The translations under genes and the position numbers were made by a program. A stretch of 8,254 nucleotides of DNA, taken from positions 2,538-10,791 of the forward strand of contig DOOI01000087.1 of the NCBI GenBank assembly GCA_003512825.1, written 5' to 3'. Below the pieces are notes generated by a model. That model searched no databases. It saw only the letters and a program-made list of their open reading frames with translations, and was not told the DNA's origin. Below are positions 6,491 to 8,254 of the stretch, piece after piece. Position 1 is the first letter of the stretch. The number at the start of each line of letters is the position of its first letter. The stretch is from Paracoccaceae bacterium. GTDB taxonomy: Bacteria; Pseudomonadota; Alphaproteobacteria; Rhodobacterales; Rhodobacteraceae.

Positions 6491-7168
6491 TCAGGTCGAT
6501 GGGTAGTATAGTCGGTTGATGCCGACAGAGAGAGCCAGAGTATAGCCCATGCTCAGAAGCAGTTTCTCTGCCTGATATGGCTCTGCGGCACGTTCTTCGT
6601 CAGCAGGTTTTACTTCCATAAAGACAGCGGGGCGGCACGCCATTATTGTTTTTCTGGCGCCGAGAAGCGCTTTGTACTCAAAACCTTCGACGTCGAGCTT
6701 AAGGAAGCGCAAATTATCAAGCTTCAACACGTCAAGAGGAACAGCTGGTATCTCCCCTTTTTCCGACACGGTGCTTGTAATCGAAAGCCGCAACCAGCTC
6801 CGCTTAATGCCGACATAGGCACGTTCGTCACTTACAGCCGCATTATGCAAATGCACCTTATGGAAATGGCCACCTTCGTAAACATTCCGCTCCAGACATC
6901 TAAAGGTGTCGTGAGCTGGTTCGAACGCATGCACAATGGCAAAATGTTCAGCAAGCACGCGAGTGTACGACCCAACATTGGCACCTGCGTCAATGGCACT
7001 GCCGGGTTGAAGTATCTGCTCCGGAACATTCGAACGCATGTGATCTATCGCTAGTTTGAGCGACTCAACAGATCCATCTTTTTCGCCAAATGCCGCGATC
7101 ATCTTTTTCCGATTTTTCATGCCTTTGGCATCGGAATCTGGGACCCAAAAATTACCAAACAACCGCAT
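6491..7168 (-). CDS. FkbM-family SAM-dependent methyltransferase
   Basis: Likely transfers a methyl group from S-adenosylmethionine to a hydroxyl; FkbM-family enzymes act on polyketides, lipids and often sugars of surface glycans, so the substrate here is open. The 225-aa cytoplasmic protein shows SAM motif I AIDAGANVGSYT at 58-69, an acidic ribose-binding position E83 in AFEP, and the FkbM hallmark FLKLDVEGFEYKALLGA at about 155-171, followed by PAVFMEVKP. No signal peptide or membrane segment is seen. The ATG at 7166-7168 has no good ribosome-binding site, and the 40 nt before it are AT-rich. It stands alone, 407 nt from nrnC and next to a gene-poor, IS-bounded kilobase, which suggests an accessory gene. 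Family call firm; role unknown. Confidence 0.88.
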   Translation of the reverse strand: MRLFGNFWVPDSDAKGMKNRKKMIAAFGEKDGSVESLKLAIDHMRSNVPEQILQPGSAIDAGANVGSYTRVLAEHFAIVHAFEPAHDTFRCLERNVYEGGHFHKVHLHNAAVSDERAYVGIKRSWLRLSITSTVSEKGEIPAVPLDVLKLDNLRFLKLDVEGFEYKALLGARKTIMACRPAVFMEVKPADEERAAEPYQAEKLLLSMGYTLALSVGINRLYYPST

Positions 7169-7208
7169 TTTGGCTCTCTTTTATTAAATTTTTGTTCAAA
7201 GTTCGCTT

Positions 7209-7218
7209 GTGATATCAC
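7209..7218. promoter_or_regulatory. 10-bp palindrome upstream of fkbM
   Basis: GTGATATCAC is a perfect palindrome 40 nt upstream of the fkbM start, beside the AT-rich segment that would hold its promoter. The position suits an operator for a dimeric regulator; no particular regulator family can be named from it. Confidence 0.3.
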
Positions 7219-7777
7219 TGCCTAGCCTGCCGCAACACACGTGGTCAACGTAGCTTAAGGCCAAGCGCCGTTGTGAAGGGCAAATTACCTGACGTTGTTT
7301 TCTTTTCAGCGCGGCTTCCCGAATGCGTGCAAGCGTCGGCGGCTTTGTACACGGAGAAACATGGCCCACGCGCTTCATATTAGTGGCAACACGATGGAGC
7401 CTTTTGTGCAGAAGCAATATCGGCGCGGACTTGTCCGATTGCTTGACGCACCGCGGCAAGAGCCACACAGCAGCGGGCGGGCCTCAGTTTGGTCGCTCAA
7501 AGTCCCCGCCAGAAAAGCAAATAGTGACCAAGGAGCGCGACTTGTCGAACCTCAAGCTTGAATTGGCGAGCATCGACGGGCTCAAAACGTTAGAAGGCTA
7601 TGACCGGAAAGCGTAGGAGCCCCAAAAGCGTGGCACTAGGTGATAGGGTGAACTTTGCGGCACATCGCGACGTTGGTCCTTAAGTCACGGAGCGTGCCGA
7701 AACCCGGATGTGATGGCTTTTATCTCTGCCAGTCGGAAATCGAGAATTTCCAGCCCTCAATAACTTTGCAGATTCTC

Positions 7778-7814
7778 AAAAAAATACCCTCGATTTCCAA
7801 AGGAAAACGGGGGT
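7778..7814 (-). terminator. intrinsic terminator-like hairpin, probably bidirectional
   Basis: Arms 7786-7798 and 7802-7814 pair over 13 positions (11 Watson-Crick, one G-U at 7790/7810, one A-A mismatch at 7793/7807) around a 3-nt loop. In the minus direction it is followed by A then seven T (plus-strand A7 at 7778-7784), the classic terminator form. In the plus direction a looser T-rich tail follows (7814-7827). No supported gene ends here on either strand. Confidence 0.6.
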
Positions 7815-7899
7815 TCTTGTGTTTTTATGGTGCCCAGGAGAAGCAAGTCGCATTCTGGAAAAGCAAATACTATCAGTGGTTTATTTCCGAACCGCTCAA

Positions 7900-7923
7900 A
7901 AAAGCGGTCCCAAAAGCGGTCCT
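7900..7923. repeat. 12-bp tandem repeat, two copies
   Basis: AAAAGCGGTCCC (7900-7911) is followed directly by AAAAGCGGTCCT (7912-7923), 11 of 12 identical. ACCGCT at 7891-7896 makes a 6-bp inverted repeat with AGCGGT in the first copy (7903-7908). Probably a replication-slippage product; no function is evident. Confidence 0.7.
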
Positions 7924-8170
7924 CTGTCCCCAAAGCTTCTATACAATCGCTATTACCCTGCAAAATAGTTTATCTATGTGCTCAAGCAGTATAATAACAT
8001 CCAATGCTGACCCTGAACGTCTCGATACGCGCGGGCCGATGGGGTGCATGAAGCGCCAGTCATTCGCAGCGATGGGGATTGATCTCTCGCCATCAACGTC
8101 ACTCAGATTTCATTAACAAAGTTTAATTAGGCGTTTGCAATTTAAGATGACTTAATGCGGGGTATTGGAG

Positions 8171-8190
8171 TGCCCCCACTGAATTGGTCC
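8171..8190. repeat. left terminal inverted repeat of the IS3-family element
   Basis: C-rich 20-nt terminus beginning TGCCCCC. The outer boundary is inferred from the TG start; the inner boundary is approximate because the partner repeat is outside the window. Confidence 0.6.
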
Positions 8191-8197
8191 ACAAACT

Positions 8198-8213
8198 GGG
8201 ATAGAATTATCCC
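8198..8213 (+). promoter_or_regulatory. hairpin ahead of the transposase ribosome binding site
   Basis: GGGATA and TATCCC form a perfect 6-bp stem around a GAAT loop, 5 nt before AGGAGG. In insertion sequences such hairpins can block translation of transcripts that read in from outside; that role is inferred here. Confidence 0.4.
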
Positions 8214-8218
8214 ATTTC

Positions 8219-8224
8219 AGGAGG
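8219..8224 (+). promoter_or_regulatory. ribosome binding site of IS3 orfA
   Basis: Perfect AGGAGG, 7 nt before the ATG at 8232. It fixes the start codon of the cut-off reading frame. Confidence 0.8.
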
Positions 8225-8231
8225 ATCAGAG

Positions 8232-8254
8232 ATGGCTGGAAAGAGAGACAAACC
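8232..8254 (+). CDS. IS3-family transposase orfA, first eight codons only
   Basis: Reads MAGKRDKP before the window ends. This matches the N-terminus of IS3-family OrfA proteins common in Roseobacters, small helix-turn-helix proteins made with the DDE integrase OrfB, usually by programmed frameshift. The call rests on these eight residues, the strong ribosome-binding site and the terminal repeat at 8171. Confidence 0.7.

Larger units (their letters stand above)
7169..8170. other. gene-free kilobase between fkbM and an insertion sequence
   Basis: I could not support any gene here. Several open frames exist, the longest being plus strand 7655-8116 (TTG start, no ribosome-binding site) and 7323-7616, but none has recognisable motifs. 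The stretch contains a 10-bp palindrome near fkbM, a terminator-like hairpin at 7778-7814, a small hairpin at 7735-7751, and a 12-bp tandem repeat at 7900-7923. It looks like a decayed region plus possible short untranslated transcripts, bounded on the right by the IS3-family element. Confidence 0.55.
8171..8254 (+). mobile_element. left end of an IS3-family insertion sequence
   Basis: Begins at the TG dinucleotide usual for IS3-family ends; the terminal sequence TGCCCCCACTGAATTGGTCC matches the inverted repeats I recall for elements common in Rhodobacteraceae. About 60 nt inside is the orfA start. The element runs off the right edge, so the right repeat, target duplication and orfB cannot be seen. 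The IS407-like subgroup is my best guess. Confidence 0.75.

Noticed and set aside
7295..7616. Possible decayed transposase in overlapping plus-strand frames
   Set aside because: I looked for DDE, IS5, IS66 and IS110 hallmarks in all frames and recognised none; no terminal repeats flank it.
7655..8116. 153-aa plus-strand open frame in the gene-free kilobase
   Set aside because: TTG start without a ribosome-binding site, no recognisable motif, runs through the terminator-like hairpin and the tandem repeat; probably chance.
8198..8213. Terminator for a plus-strand gene in the gene-free region
   Set aside because: Stem is only 6 bp, lacks a T-run, and lies inside the IS end just before its ribosome-binding site.
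1..8254. CRISPR array, tRNA, rRNA, toxin-antitoxin or phage defence module
   Set aside because: No regularly spaced repeats, cloverleaf or rRNA sequence, and no small paired genes of that type were seen on either strand.

Overview
The window looks like chromosomal DNA from an alphaproteobacterium, most likely a Rhodobacteraceae/Roseobacter-group species. The pointers are a short NrnC-type oligoribonuclease in place of a long RNase D, the order nrnC-kdsD-lptC-lptA-lptB-hpf-ptsN with no rpoN in it, a NodH-like sulfotransferase facing ptsN, and an IS3-family element of a type common in this group. This assignment is inference from gene content and recalled protein families, not from a database search.

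Layout: (1) 1-1289, plus strand, the 3' part of a two-domain sulfotransferase gene cut by the left edge. (2) 1301-6083, all minus strand. In transcription order this is nrnC (diribonucleotide degradation), kdsD (arabinose-5-phosphate isomerase, first step of Kdo synthesis), lptC, lptA and lptB (lipopolysaccharide transport), then after a 239-nt gap hpf (long ribosome hibernation factor) and ptsN (EIIA-Ntr). The nrnC-kdsD and kdsD-lptC junctions are ATGA overlaps, the lptC-lptA gap is 12 nt and the lptA-lptB gap is 1 nt, so the first five genes are almost certainly one transcript. hpf has its own long, structure-rich leader. (3) 6084-6490, a spacer of about 400 nt with paired palindromes just upstream of nrnC. 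(4) 6491-7168, minus strand, a FkbM-family methyltransferase that stands alone between AT-rich flanks. (5) 7169-8170, about 1 kb with no gene I can support, holding a 10-bp palindrome upstream of fkbM, a strong intrinsic-terminator-like hairpin, and a 12-bp tandem repeat. (6) 8171-8254, the left end of an IS3-family insertion sequence with the first eight codons of its orfA.

The conserved core links lipopolysaccharide precursor synthesis and export with housekeeping RNA turnover and stationary-phase/nitrogen-PTS functions. I see no clear undescribed multi-gene system. The items most worth a second look are the tandem sulfotransferase domains, the orphan terminator in the gene-free kilobase, the structured hpf leader where rpoN sits in other proteobacteria, and the operator-like palindromes upstream of nrnC and fkbM.
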